From Alphaproteobacteria bacterium (GTDB lineage: Bacteria > Pseudomonadota > Alphaproteobacteria > Acetobacterales > Acetobacteraceae): a stretch of DNA of 64,000 nt. The DNA is taken from NCBI GenBank assembly GCA_026400815.1, contig JAPLOI010000077.1, positions 62,001 through 126,000 of the forward strand, written 5' to 3'. The notes beneath the pieces were generated by a model. The model worked only from the letters and a program-made list of their open reading frames with translations. It searched no databases and was not told where the DNA came from. Made by a program: the position numbers and the translations under genes. Shown in pieces: positions 15,779 to 24,713 of the stretch (the first letter of the stretch is position 1; every line of letters starts with the position of its first letter).

Positions 15779-15884
15779 TAGAGCGGTAGCCGACCTGATA
15801 GACGGTCGGCCACCATTCTAGCTCTTTGTTTTTGCGAGCAACTTAAGCCGATGGGATGATTCCATCCGGTCTGCTGTTGCTCTA
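15779..15884. repeat. 106-bp intergenic element bounded by TAGAGC/GCTCTA
   Basis: The gap between the permease and the Sel1-repeat gene is filled by an element beginning TAGAGC (15779-15784) and ending with its inverse GCTCTA (15879-15884). Inside are a seven-base hairpin GCCGACC/GGTCGGC (15789-15795 and 15804-15810), a T-rich stretch, and GATGG-N7-CCATC (15850-15866). The right end supplies the stop codon of the Sel1 gene. The composition and nested repeats are those of a REP- or MITE-like mobile repeat; it would also act as a terminator between the convergent genes. Confidence 0.6.
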
Positions 15885-18839
15885 ATGCGTCGCCAGCCGG
15901 CGCAGCCATTCCTTGGCGGTGCATGAGCCCGCCGCCGCCGCGATCCGGAACAGCCGCATTGCCTCCTGCGTGTTCTGCTGCACGCCCCAGCCATGGTGCA
16001 GCATCACCGCCAGCTCCGCCGTGGCACTGATGGAGCCGTTCTCCGCCGCCCGGCGCAGCAATGCCACCGCCTGCCGGTCATCGGCCACGGAGCCGCGGCC
16101 CGGCTGCAACTGCATCGCCAGCGTGAAGTCGTACAGGGCCAGCAGGCGCTGGATGCGCGTCTCGCCTTCCAGCCGCAGCGCCTGCTGGTACAGCCGCAGC
16201 GCCGCGCCCAGGTCCGGCGCGGTGGCGATGCCCTCATAGGTCATGCGCGCCGCCGCCCGTGCCGCGCGTGGTTCGTTTTGCTCGGCCGCGCGCAGGTAGA
16301 GCGACAGGGCCAGCGCCTCGTCCTTCGCCACGCCTTCGCCGGTTTCATAGAGCCGCCCCAACGCCAGCTGCGCCTGCGGATGCCGGCGATCCACCGCGCG
16401 CAGGTACCAGGATGCGGCCTGCTCGATATCGCGCGGCACGGCGCGGCCGGCCTCATGGAATACGCCCAGGCGGAACTGCGCCTGCGCCTCGCCCCGGTTG
16501 GCCGCGCGCCGGTACCAGGGCAGGGCAGCGTCGTCGCTTGCCGTCACGCCGTCGCCGGTCTCGTGCATGGAGCCGATGCGCCGCATCGCCTCGGCATTGC
16601 CGCGGTCGGCGGCCTGGTGCAGCCAGCGCAGCGCTTCCTCCAGGTTGCGGAACACGCCGCGGCCCTCGGCATGCGCCACACCCAGCGCCAGCATCGCCCC
16701 GGCATGGCCCTGGGCGGCGGCGCGGCGATACCACTCCAGCGCCCGCACCTCGCTGGCCGGTGTGCCGCGCCCGGCGGCCGTCATTGCGGCCAGGTTGGCC
16801 TGGGCCTCCGCCATGCCGCGATCGGCCGCGCGCCGAACCCAGCTGAAGCCGGCCGCCTCGTCCTTGGCCACACCCAGCCCTTCGGCCAGCATCAGCCCGA
16901 TGCGGTTCTCCGCCGGTGCGAAAGCCTGGTCAGCGGCGCGGCGATACCATTGCAGCGCCGCCTCGCGGTCCTGCGCCACGCCCTCGCCACGATCGTACAG
17001 CCCGCCGAGGTTGAACTGCCCCGCCGGCAATCCCTTGTCGGCCGCGCGCCGGAACCAGATCGCCGCCTGCTCCGGCTGCGGCGCCATGCCGCGCCCGGCT
17101 TCGTACATCAGCCCCAGCGCGTTCATCGCCCCGGGATCGCCCTTTTCCGCCGCCGCCATGAATTGCCCGAAGGCCTCCGCGTCGTCGCGCGGCACGCCAC
17201 GGCCATCAAGGTGCAGGAAGCCCAGTGCCACCCGCGCCGAGGTGTGCCCCTGCGCTGCCGCGCGCGCGTACCACAGCGCTGCCGCCACATCGTCCTGCGC
17301 CCCGCCCAGCCCCTGCGCATAAGCCCGCGCCAGCACATACTGCCCGTTCGGATTGCCGATCTCGGCGGCGCGCTGATACCAGTAGAGCGCCCGGCTGGGA
17401 TCGGGCTGGCCCAGCATCGTGCCCTCGTACAACGAGCCGAGATTGGCCGCCGCCACCCCGTTGCCCTGGTCGGCCGAGGCCTCGAACAGCGCCCGCGCGC
17501 GCACCGGGTCTTTCGGCGTGTCGCGCCCGAAGGCGAGCATGAAGCCCAGATTGTTCTGCGCCACCGCCGCACCCTGCGCCGCGGCGCGGCCGTACCACTC
17601 CATCGCCTGCGCCACGTCGCGCGGCACCCCGGTGCCGTTGTCGTACGCCAGGCCCAACCGCACCTGGGATGCCGCGAGCCCCTGTTCCGCCGCCCGCCGA
17701 TACCAGCGCAGCGCAGCCTCCTGGTCGCGCGCCGTGCCCAGCCCACCCTCGAGCCGCACCGCGAATTCGTGCTGCGCCCCGGCATGGCCCTGCTCGGCGG
17801 CGGCGCGGAACAGCGTGGTCGCAATCGTGTCGTCGCGCGCAATGCCGCGCCCGGCCGCCACCATCCGCGCCAGCAGGAAACGCCCGTTGGAATGGCCGCG
17901 CTCCGCCGCGCGCTGCATCCAGCGCACGGCCTCGGCATCGTCCTGCGGCACGCCCAGACCTTGGGCCAGCACCCGGCCCCAATCGGCCTGTGCTGCCGGC
18001 TCGCCCTTCTGTGCCGCGCTGCGATAGGCGGCCGCCGCTGCTTCCAGGTCGCGCGGCATGGCGCGCCCGGCCTCCAGGAAGCTTCCCAGCCGCCATTCCG
18101 CCACCGCCATGCCCTGCGCCGCCGCGTTGCGGTACAGCGCCAGCGCCTCGGCATCGCGTTCCGGCGTGACGGGCGGGCGGGCCAGCAGGTCGGCCAGCCG
18201 TACCTTGGCCACCGCGAAATCCTGCGCCACGGCGCGGCGATACCAGCTTTCCGCCTCCGCCACGTTGCCGGCGCGCTCCAGCGCCAGCCCCACCGCATCC
18301 TCCGCGGGCGGGAAACCGCGCTCGGCCGCGCGCCGATACCAGCGCAGCGCTTCCGCCTCGCTGGCCGGCACACCGAGCCCGCGCAGATACATCGCGCCGA
18401 TCGTGAACTCGGCGGGCGCATGCCCGGCCTCGGCCGCCTGGGTCAGCAGCTTCAGCGCCGCCGCCTCGTCGCGCGGCACGCCGCGGCCTTGTAGCAGCAG
18501 GTTGCCCAGGTTGAACGCCGCCGCCGGATGCCCCAGCGCCACCGCCCGCTCGAAAAACTGGATCGCTGCTGGGATGTCGGTGGGCGTGCCCTGCTCGCCC
18601 ATCATCAGCATGCCCATGGCATTGGTGGCCGCCGGATGGCCCAGCGCCGCCGCTGCGGCAAAGGCGCTGCGCGCCTCCTCCGGCTGGCGCGCGATCATCG
18701 CGGTCATTCCGCGCCGATACGCGTCCTCCGCCTCCCCGGCGGGGGCCGTGGCCGCGGAAGGCGGATTCGGTTGCGCCACCGCCGGAAGGGGCAGGGCGGC
18801 CAGCAGCAAACCAGTCAGGGCGGCGGGCAACTTCACCAT
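15882..18839 (-). CDS. Large secreted Sel1-repeat protein
   Basis: A 985-residue protein with a signal peptide (MVKLPAALTGLLLAALPLPAVAQ) followed by an almost unbroken array of Sel1-like repeats of 36 residues, roughly 25 in number. Each resembles the pattern A-x-x-W-Y-R-R-A-A-E-x-G plus G-x-G-V-x-x-D. These repeats form alpha-solenoids that scaffold protein-protein contacts, often in the periplasm or at the envelope. ATG 18839 is chosen as it begins the signal peptide; the frame is open much further but only as a shadow of the next gene. It ends inside a repeat element. A partner cannot be named. Confidence 0.9.
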   Translation of the reverse strand: MVKLPAALTGLLLAALPLPAVAQPNPPSAATAPAGEAEDAYRRGMTAMIARQPEEARSAFAAAAALGHPAATNAMGMLMMGEQGTPTDIPAAIQFFERAVALGHPAAAFNLGNLLLQGRGVPRDEAAALKLLTQAAEAGHAPAEFTIGAMYLRGLGVPASEAEALRWYRRAAERGFPPAEDAVGLALERAGNVAEAESWYRRAVAQDFAVAKVRLADLLARPPVTPERDAEALALYRNAAAQGMAVAEWRLGSFLEAGRAMPRDLEAAAAAYRSAAQKGEPAAQADWGRVLAQGLGVPQDDAEAVRWMQRAAERGHSNGRFLLARMVAAGRGIARDDTIATTLFRAAAEQGHAGAQHEFAVRLEGGLGTARDQEAALRWYRRAAEQGLAASQVRLGLAYDNGTGVPRDVAQAMEWYGRAAAQGAAVAQNNLGFMLAFGRDTPKDPVRARALFEASADQGNGVAAANLGSLYEGTMLGQPDPSRALYWYQRAAEIGNPNGQYVLARAYAQGLGGAQDDVAAALWYARAAAQGHTSARVALGFLHLDGRGVPRDDAEAFGQFMAAAEKGDPGAMNALGLMYEAGRGMAPQPEQAAIWFRRAADKGLPAGQFNLGGLYDRGEGVAQDREAALQWYRRAADQAFAPAENRIGLMLAEGLGVAKDEAAGFSWVRRAADRGMAEAQANLAAMTAAGRGTPASEVRALEWYRRAAAQGHAGAMLALGVAHAEGRGVFRNLEEALRWLHQAADRGNAEAMRRIGSMHETGDGVTASDDAALPWYRRAANRGEAQAQFRLGVFHEAGRAVPRDIEQAASWYLRAVDRRHPQAQLALGRLYETGEGVAKDEALALSLYLRAAEQNEPRAARAAARMTYEGIATAPDLGAALRLYQQALRLEGETRIQRLLALYDFTLAMQLQPGRGSVADDRQAVALLRRAAENGSISATAELAVMLHHGWGVQQNTQEAMRLFRIAAAAGSCTAKEWLRRLATH

Positions 18840-18895
18840 CTCGTGAGCATAGCGGCCCCCGGGGGGGCGGCGAAACCGCAAAGACAGCGCCGTTC

Positions 18896-20089
18896 CTATT
18901 GCCTCTCCGAGTTGTGTTCCGGCCCCGCGCCGGCCGCATGCCGATCCACCAGCGCGGCGACCGTTCCCGCGGCATAGCAGGCGGCCCCGAACAGCGGTGC
19001 CGCTGCCGTGCCCAGCGCATCGGCCAAGGCGCCGGCCAGCACCGGCCCCAGCAACTGACCCAGCCCCAGCGCCGCCGTGGCCACGCTGAACGCTCGCGCA
19101 TAATCCGCCGCCGAACTGCGCGTGCGCGCCGCCGCCGTGATCAGCGCCGGGATCGCCGCCATCCCCAGCCCCACCAGCGCCGCCCCCGCGAACGCTGCCA
19201 CCGCGCCGGGCAATGCTGCCACCGCCGCCCCGCAGGCCGCCAGCCCCATCGCCCCGGGCAGCGCGAAGGGCCGCAGCCGCGCCCGCCCCAGCACCCACAG
19301 CGTCAGCAGGCTGCCCGCCAGCGTCGCCGCCCCCACGGCGCTCCACGTCGCCATCACCACCCCGGTCGCCGCCCCCGCCGCAGCCAGCTTGGCGCCGGCG
19401 AAGGTGGCATAGGCGATGTAGCCCAGCCCGAAGCAGAAATACGTCCCCACCAGCCAGGCCCAGCGCGGCGACGCCACGGTCGCCAGCCGGAACCCATCCC
19501 CGCCGGAGGCCGCGGGCGCCGCGCGCGGTGCCGGAAACCCGAGCGCCAGCACCAGGGCCGCCAGCCCCGCCGCCACGAAGGCCAGCCGCCACAACCCCGG
19601 CGCCAGCAGCCAGGGCACCGCCAGCCCGCAGCCCAGCACCGCTGCGGCCATCCCCGTCCAGATCAACACGCTCGCCTGCATGCGCGCGCTCTCGGCGATG
19701 CCCCCCAGCACGGTCACCAGGATCGCGATCACACCCCACCCGCCGCCAAGCCCGGTCAGCAGCCGCCCGGCGCCCAGCACCCACGGCCCCGCCACCGCAT
19801 CCCCCGGCGCCGCCGCACACAGCACGGCACCCGCCACCACCAGCCAATGCCCCAGCTGGCCGAGCCCGCGCAGCCCCAGGCGCGGCATCAGTGCCGCCCC
19901 GGTCAGCGTGCCCAGCAGATATCCCCCCAGATGCACCGCGTTCAGCACCCCGGCCGCGGTGTAGCCGAGCCCGAGTTCCCCCCGCAGCGACGGCAGCACC
20001 ACGCCATAGCCGAACCGCGCCAGCCCGATATGCAGCGCCGTTCCCAGCGCCCCCCAGGCCAGCAGCCGGATCGGCAGGGCAGGGGCCAT
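18896..20089 (-). CDS. MFS transporter (YbfB/YjiJ-like)
   Basis: A 397-residue, twelve-helix major facilitator carrier. The N-terminus ALHIGLARFGYGVVLPSLRGELGLGYTAAGVLN matches the YbfB/YjiJ branch, where ARFGY is a conserved feature of helix 1. The usual loop 2-3 signature is replaced by GYLLGTLTGAALMPRLGLRG, and it is rich in Ala and Gly throughout. The start ATG 20089 overlaps the end of the adjacent SDR gene on the same strand, so it is probably co-transcribed with the two SDR genes. Substrate unknown; a link to the SDR substrate is plausible but unproven. Confidence 0.87.
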   Translation of the reverse strand: MAPALPIRLLAWGALGTALHIGLARFGYGVVLPSLRGELGLGYTAAGVLNAVHLGGYLLGTLTGAALMPRLGLRGLGQLGHWLVVAGAVLCAAAPGDAVAGPWVLGAGRLLTGLGGGWGVIAILVTVLGGIAESARMQASVLIWTGMAAAVLGCGLAVPWLLAPGLWRLAFVAAGLAALVLALGFPAPRAAPAASGGDGFRLATVASPRWAWLVGTYFCFGLGYIAYATFAGAKLAAAGAATGVVMATWSAVGAATLAGSLLTLWVLGRARLRPFALPGAMGLAACGAAVAALPGAVAAFAGAALVGLGMAAIPALITAAARTRSSAADYARAFSVATAALGLGQLLGPVLAGALADALGTAAAPLFGAACYAAGTVAALVDRHAAGAGPEHNSERQ

Positions 20090-20856
20090 TACTCCACCGC
20101 CGGCGCGTCGCCCGCCATGCCGAAGGCCTGCCAGCCGCCATCCACGTTCAGCACCACGCCGGAGATGTAGCTGGCCGCCGGCGAGGCCAGGAACCAGATC
20201 GCCTCCGCCATCTCCTCCGGCGTGCCCAGCCGCCCCAGCGGCGAGCGCCGGGCGATCGCGGAGGTATCCACCTTGCCCTCCTGCTCCAGCTTGGCCATCA
20301 GCGGCGTGCGCACATAGCCTGGCGCGATCGCGTTCACCCGGATGCCGCCGCGCCCCCATTCCACCGCCATGGACCGCGTCATCGAATGGATCCCCGCTTT
20401 CGCCGCGCCATAGGCGTTGCGTCGCGGCAGCCCCATGTTCCCCGCCAGCGAGCCGAGGTTCACGATCGCACCCCCTCCCTGCGCGAGCATCGCCCGCGCC
20501 GCCTCGCGGGAGGCGACGAAGGTGCCCTGCAGGTGGATCGCCAGCAGCTTCATGAAGAACGCGGTCTCCTGCGCCAGCGTCGGCGCCATGGAATCCGGGA
20601 TGCCGGCATTGTTCACCAGCACGTCGATCCGCCCCAGCCGCGCCAGCACCGCGGCCACGGCGACGACCACCTGCGCCTCCTCGGCCACATCGCAGCCCAG
20701 GCCGAGATGTGCCGGCCCCAGCTCCGCCGCCCGCGCCTCGGCCGCGTCGGCGCGCAGATCGGCAATCGCCACCCGATGCCCGCCCGCCGCGAACCGCCGC
20801 GCCGTCGCCCAGCCGATGCCGTCCGCCCCGCCGGTGATGAGAACAACCGGTATCAC
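20089..20856 (-). CDS. Short-chain dehydrogenase/reductase (SDR)
   Basis: A 255-residue classical SDR that oxidises or reduces a hydroxyl/carbonyl with NAD(P). Visible motifs are TGGADGIG (nucleotide loop), NNAG at about residue 84, the catalytic NLGSLAGNMG Ser and YGAAK, and a C-terminal Asp-Gly-Gly. The start is a GTG at 20856 that overlaps the stop of the preceding SDR gene (GTGA), so the two were translationally coupled. It shares a strand and a one-base junction with the MFS gene. Likely role in catabolism of an alcohol or sugar; exact substrate unknown. Confidence 0.88.
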   Translation of the reverse strand: MIPVVLITGGADGIGWATARRFAAGGHRVAIADLRADAAEARAAELGPAHLGLGCDVAEEAQVVVAVAAVLARLGRIDVLVNNAGIPDSMAPTLAQETAFFMKLLAIHLQGTFVASREAARAMLAQGGGAIVNLGSLAGNMGLPRRNAYGAAKAGIHSMTRSMAVEWGRGGIRVNAIAPGYVRTPLMAKLEQEGKVDTSAIARRSPLGRLGTPEEMAEAIWFLASPAASYISGVVLNVDGGWQAFGMAGDAPAVE

Positions 20857-21594
20857 GCGTCGAACCCCGGCCGCGGGATCTGCTGCATCGTGATCTGCGC
20901 CACCCCGCCATCCACGATCAGATCCTGCCCCGTCACATACCCCGCCCGCGGCGAGGCGAAGTAGAGCACCGCATCCGCGATATCCCCCGGCACCCCATAG
21001 CGCTTCAGCGGCGCCAAGCTGGCCCGCGCCGCCGCCACCCCTTGCGCCCGGTAGAACGCTTCCGACATCGGCGTGCGGATCATCCCGGGGCTGACGGAAT
21101 TGCTCCGTACGCCCATCGGCCCCCATTCCAGCGCCAATTGCCGGGACAGCATCGCCACCCCTGCCTTGCCCGGCGAATACGCGCCGGACTGCCCCTGTGG
21201 GAACGACGCGGCGATGGAGGCGATATGCACCAACGACCCCGATTTTCGCTCCAGCATCCCCGCCCCGAAGGCCTGTGCGCACAGCAGGTACCCCCGTCCC
21301 CAACGGCCCCGGCCGCAGGATGCCGGCATTGTTCACCAACACGTCCGCCACCCCCAGCTGCGCCGAAACCGCCTCGCACGCCGCACGCACCGAAGCCTCG
21401 CTGGAGGTATCGCACGCCACCCCCACGCCCCCGATTTCCGCCGCCGCACTGGCCGCCGCCGCGCCATCCAGGTCCAGCAGCGCCACAAGCGCGCCCTGCG
21501 CCGCAAACGCCGCCCCCACCGCGCGCCCGATCCCGCCGGCCCCGCCGGTTACCACGCACACCTGGCCCGCAAGCCCCAGCCACGCATCGGCCAT
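20853..21594 (-). pseudogene. SDR gene interrupted by a frameshift and short deletion
   Basis: Two parts of one SDR lie in different frames. The N-terminal half from ATG 21594 (MADAWLGLAGQVCVVTGGAGG, then NNAG) runs to about 21300. The C-terminal half, with YLLCAQAFGAGMLERKSG and the active-site YSPGK, is read in another frame down to the stop at 20853. At the junction (about 21288-21305, GGGGACGGGGGTACC on the minus strand) roughly 15 residues expected between GPLG and YLLCAQ are missing, including the conserved Asn of helix 4. This is either a true deletion or an assembly error in a G-rich tract. If real the protein is non-functional. Confidence 0.75.
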
Positions 21595-21720
21595 CGCCGT
21601 TTCCTCCGCCCTTTTGCAGAAACGTGACAGCCGCGCCGCGGCGGCGCAACGGTCACAAAACTGTTGCCGTGCATCGTTGCGCTATGTTGCGCTAACCTGC
21701 CGCAAACCAAGGGGGCCACA

Positions 21721-22626
21721 ATGACCGACCAGCTTTCCGCCAACCCGCCCGCGCCGCTCACGCAGCTCGACATCGACCAGCGCGTCTTCGACCTCTACGA
21801 CGAATACTGCCACGGCCACATGGACCGCCGCAGCTTCTTCGCCCAATGCGCCGCCATCGTCGGCGGCCTGGCCATGGCCCAGGCGCTGATCCCCAACTAC
21901 GCGCTCGCGCAAACCATCAGCTTCACCGACAGCCGCATCAAGGCCACCTACGTCACCTACGACAGCCCCGGCGGCAGCTCCGGCAAGATGCGTGGCTACC
22001 TCGTGCAGCCCACCGGCCAGGGCCCGTTCGGTACCGTGCTGGTGATCCACGAGAACCGTGGCCTGAACCCCTACATCGAGGACGTCGCCCGCCGCGCCGC
22101 CGCCGAGGGCTTCCTCGCCCTGGCGCCCGACGGCCTGTTCCCACTCGGCGGCTACCCCGGCAATGACGACGATGGCCGCGACATGCAGTCCAAGCTCGAA
22201 CAGCCCAAGCTGCGCACGGACATGCTGAACAGCGCCAAGTGGCTGAAGGCCCATGCGCTGTCCAACGGCAAGCTCGGCGTTACCGGCTTCTGCTGGGGCG
22301 GTGGCACCACCAACTGGCTCGCCGCGACAATGGGGCCAGACATGCAGGCCGGCGCGCCATTCTACGGCGCTGCCGCCGCGGCGGACACGGTGGCCAACAT
22401 TCGCGCGCCCCTGGTGTTGCACTTCGCGGAGAGCGACGCAGGGATCAACGGCCAGTGGCCCGCCTACGAAGCCGCGCTCAAGGCTGCCGGCAAGACCGCC
22501 GAAGGGCACATCTACCCGGGCACCCAGCACGGCTTCCACAACAACTCCACCCCGCGCTACGAGGAAGCCGCGGCCAAGCTGGCGTGGGATCGCACGGTGG
22601 CGCTGTTCAACAGGACCCTAAAGTAA
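21721..22626 (+). CDS. Dienelactone hydrolase family protein, Tat-type leader
   Basis: A 301-residue alpha/beta-hydrolase. The catalytic Cys is C191 in GFCWGGG, with Asp in FAESDAGIN and His in GTQHGFHNN, the triad of dienelactone hydrolases, which open dienelactones from chlorocatechol breakdown and related esters. The N-terminus is unusual: about 35 polar residues precede DRRSFFAQCAAIVGGLAMAQALIP, a twin-arginine (RRxFF) motif followed by a hydrophobic segment and ALA-type cleavage site, which suggests export of the folded enzyme by Tat. ATG 21721 is preferred; the upstream extension is not conserved. A T-rich palindrome follows. Confidence 0.87.
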   Translation: MTDQLSANPPAPLTQLDIDQRVFDLYDEYCHGHMDRRSFFAQCAAIVGGLAMAQALIPNYALAQTISFTDSRIKATYVTYDSPGGSSGKMRGYLVQPTGQGPFGTVLVIHENRGLNPYIEDVARRAAAEGFLALAPDGLFPLGGYPGNDDDGRDMQSKLEQPKLRTDMLNSAKWLKAHALSNGKLGVTGFCWGGGTTNWLAATMGPDMQAGAPFYGAAAAADTVANIRAPLVLHFAESDAGINGQWPAYEAALKAAGKTAEGHIYPGTQHGFHNNSTPRYEEAAAKLAWDRTVALFNRTLK

Positions 22627-22630
22627 GCGT

Positions 22631-22654
22631 CTTCTTTTTCTGAAGAAAAAGAAG
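22631..22654. repeat. T-rich palindromic repeat, copy 1 (terminator-like)
   Basis: CTTCTTTTTCT (22631-22641) and AGAAAAAGAAG (22644-22654) are perfect inverses with loop GA, right after the hydrolase stop. Read on the minus strand, the adjoining bases include AAAGTCTTTTTG and GCAAGCGAAC, the same flank as copies 3 and 4. On the plus strand it can act as a terminator. See also copies at 24590, 24677 and 40862. Confidence 0.8.
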
Positions 22655-22754
22655 CAAAAAGACTTTGTTCGCTTGCGCCCGTCGCTCCATGGAGAGGCGG
22701 GGGCAGGCGAACCCCTTCCTTCCCTAACCCTGGATCTTGCAGCATCATCCCCCG

Positions 22755-24581
22755 ATGATGCGCAACGACCCCCTCCGTACCGAACACGTCACCACGCGAG
22801 ACGGCATCCGCCTCGCCACGGACATCCGCCTGCCCGCCGGCCCCGGCCCCTGGCCCGTGGTGCTCCAGCGCACCCCCTACGGCCGCCACCTTCCCGGCGG
22901 GCGTGAGAACACCGCCGCCAACCCCGCCATCGCCACGCCCGACGAATTCGCCGCCCCCTTCCTCGAAGCCGGCTACGCCACCGTCGTGCAGGATACCCGC
23001 GGCCGCTTCGGCAGCGACGGTGCCTTCGTGAAATACCTGACCGACGGCGAGGACGGCGAAGACACCATGCGCTGGCTCCTCGCCCAGCCCTGGTGCAACG
23101 GCCAGGTCGTCACCCTCGGCCTCTCCTACGGCGCCCACACCCAGGCCGCGCTCGGCTGCCTCAATCCGCCCGGCCTCCTCGCCCAGGTGCTGGATTGCGG
23201 TGGCTTCCTCGATGCCTGGCATCACGGCGTGCGCCAGAACGGCGCCTTCGAACTCCGCCAGGCCACCTGGGCCTACAAGCAGGCGTTGCTCTCCCCGGAA
23301 GCCCAGGCCAACCCGGTGATGAAAGCCGCGCTGGAAGCGGAGAACATCTTCGACTGGTTCACCCTGCTGCGCCGCGGCATCCTCTGGAAACCCGGCCACT
23401 CCCCCCTGCGCCACCACCCGGACTACGAGGCCTACCTCTTCGACCAATGGCGCCACGGCGCGCGGGACGCATTCTGGACCCAACTCGGCATCAGCACCCA
23501 ATCCTGGCACGAGACCTACAGCCAGGCCGCCGTGGTCCACCTCTCCGCCTGGTTCGACCCCTACACGCTGGGCGCCATCGGCAACTTCCAGGGCCTGCGC
23601 GCCCGCGGCCCGCAATACCTCATCCTAGGCCCCTGGACCCACGGCGAACGCAGCCGCCGCTTCTCCGGCGATGTCGATTTCGGCGCGGCCGCCCCCATCG
23701 ATTCCTGGTGCGGAGACTGGCGCCAATACCGCCTGCGCCTGTTCAACCACGCCACCCAGGGCACCCCGAACCCCGAACCCCCCGTGCGCCTCTTCGTCAT
23801 GGGTGGCGGCACCGGCATGCGCACGCCGGAAGGCCGCCTCGACCACGGCGGCCACTGGATCACCGCGCAGGATTGGCCGCTCCCCGGCACCGCCTTCACG
23901 CCCTTCCACCTGCACGCCAACGGCACCCTCGCCGAAGCCCGGCCCGCCGCCGATGCCGCGCCGCTCAGCTATGATTTCGACCCGTCGAACCCCGTCCCCA
24001 CCATCGGCGGCAACCACTCCTCGCTGGATCCCGTCGCCCATCCCGGCAGCTGGAACCAGGTGGAATCCGCAGATTTCTTCGGCTGCACGCCCCCCTACCT
24101 CCCGCTCGCCAGCCGGCCCGACATTCTGTTCTTCCAGACCGAGCCGCTCGCCGAACCCCTCACCATCGCCGGCCCCATCGAGCTGGACCTCCACGTGTCC
24201 ACCGACGGCCCAGACACGGACTTCACCGCCAAGCTGATCGACGTTCATCCCGCCAGCGCCGACTACCCCGGCGGCTACGCCATGCTCCTGGCCGACAGCA
24301 TCGTCCGCCTGCGCTACGCCGAAGACCCCGCCACCCCGCGCCTGCGCCAGCCCGGCGAGATCGTGCACCTGAAAGTGACCATCTTCGCCACCGCCAACCT
24401 CTTCCTGCCCGGCCACCGCATCCGGCTGGACATCTCGTCGTCCAACTTCCCGCGCTTCGATGTGAACCCGAACACCGGAGAACCCGAAGGGGCCGCCACC
24501 CGCCGCCGCGTCGCCCGCAACACGGTGTTCGCGGATGCCAGCCGCCCGAGCCGGGTCCTGCTGCCCATCATCGCCAAGTAA
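22755..24581 (+). CDS. CocE/NonD family hydrolase (X-prolyl dipeptidyl-peptidase-like)
   Basis: A 608-residue serine hydrolase. The N-terminal alpha/beta domain has GLSYGAH with nucleophile S124, and the C-terminal half is the jelly-roll typical of the S15/CocE group (FHLHANGTLAEARP, LDLHVSTDGPDTDFTAKLIDVHP, RIRLDISSSNFPRFDVNPNTG). Such enzymes cleave esters or amides, for example cocaine esterase and glutaryl-acylases. ATG 22755 (MMRND) is chosen; the earlier TTG only adds MQHHPP-type residues. No signal peptide is evident. Repeats flank both ends of the gene. Substrate unknown. Confidence 0.9.
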   Translation: MMRNDPLRTEHVTTRDGIRLATDIRLPAGPGPWPVVLQRTPYGRHLPGGRENTAANPAIATPDEFAAPFLEAGYATVVQDTRGRFGSDGAFVKYLTDGEDGEDTMRWLLAQPWCNGQVVTLGLSYGAHTQAALGCLNPPGLLAQVLDCGGFLDAWHHGVRQNGAFELRQATWAYKQALLSPEAQANPVMKAALEAENIFDWFTLLRRGILWKPGHSPLRHHPDYEAYLFDQWRHGARDAFWTQLGISTQSWHETYSQAAVVHLSAWFDPYTLGAIGNFQGLRARGPQYLILGPWTHGERSRRFSGDVDFGAAAPIDSWCGDWRQYRLRLFNHATQGTPNPEPPVRLFVMGGGTGMRTPEGRLDHGGHWITAQDWPLPGTAFTPFHLHANGTLAEARPAADAAPLSYDFDPSNPVPTIGGNHSSLDPVAHPGSWNQVESADFFGCTPPYLPLASRPDILFFQTEPLAEPLTIAGPIELDLHVSTDGPDTDFTAKLIDVHPASADYPGGYAMLLADSIVRLRYAEDPATPRLRQPGEIVHLKVTIFATANLFLPGHRIRLDISSSNFPRFDVNPNTGEPEGAATRRRVARNTVFADASRPSRVLLPIIAK

Positions 24582-24589
24582 GGAAGCAC

Positions 24590-24700
24590 GTTCTTTTTTG
24601 AAAAAAAGAACTAAAAAACTTTTATTCGTTTGCGGCTCGCCCTAAAGCGGGCGCAAACGAATGAAGTCTTTTTTGTTTCTTTTTTCTTCAGAAAAAAGAA
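24590..24700. repeat. T-rich palindromic repeats, copies 2 and 3, facing each other
   Basis: Copy 2 is GTTCTTTTTT (24590-24599) with AAAAAAGAAC (24602-24611). Copy 3 is TTCTTTTTTCT (24677-24687) with AGAAAAAAGAA (24690-24700), preceded by GAAGTCTTTTTT. Between them ATTCGTTTGCG (24624-24634) and CGCAAACGAAT (24652-24662) are also exact inverses. The whole 110-bp block is thus a nested inverted pair that ends two convergent genes and will terminate transcription from both sides. Confidence 0.85.
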
Positions 24701-24713
24701 GACCCTTGCTTCC

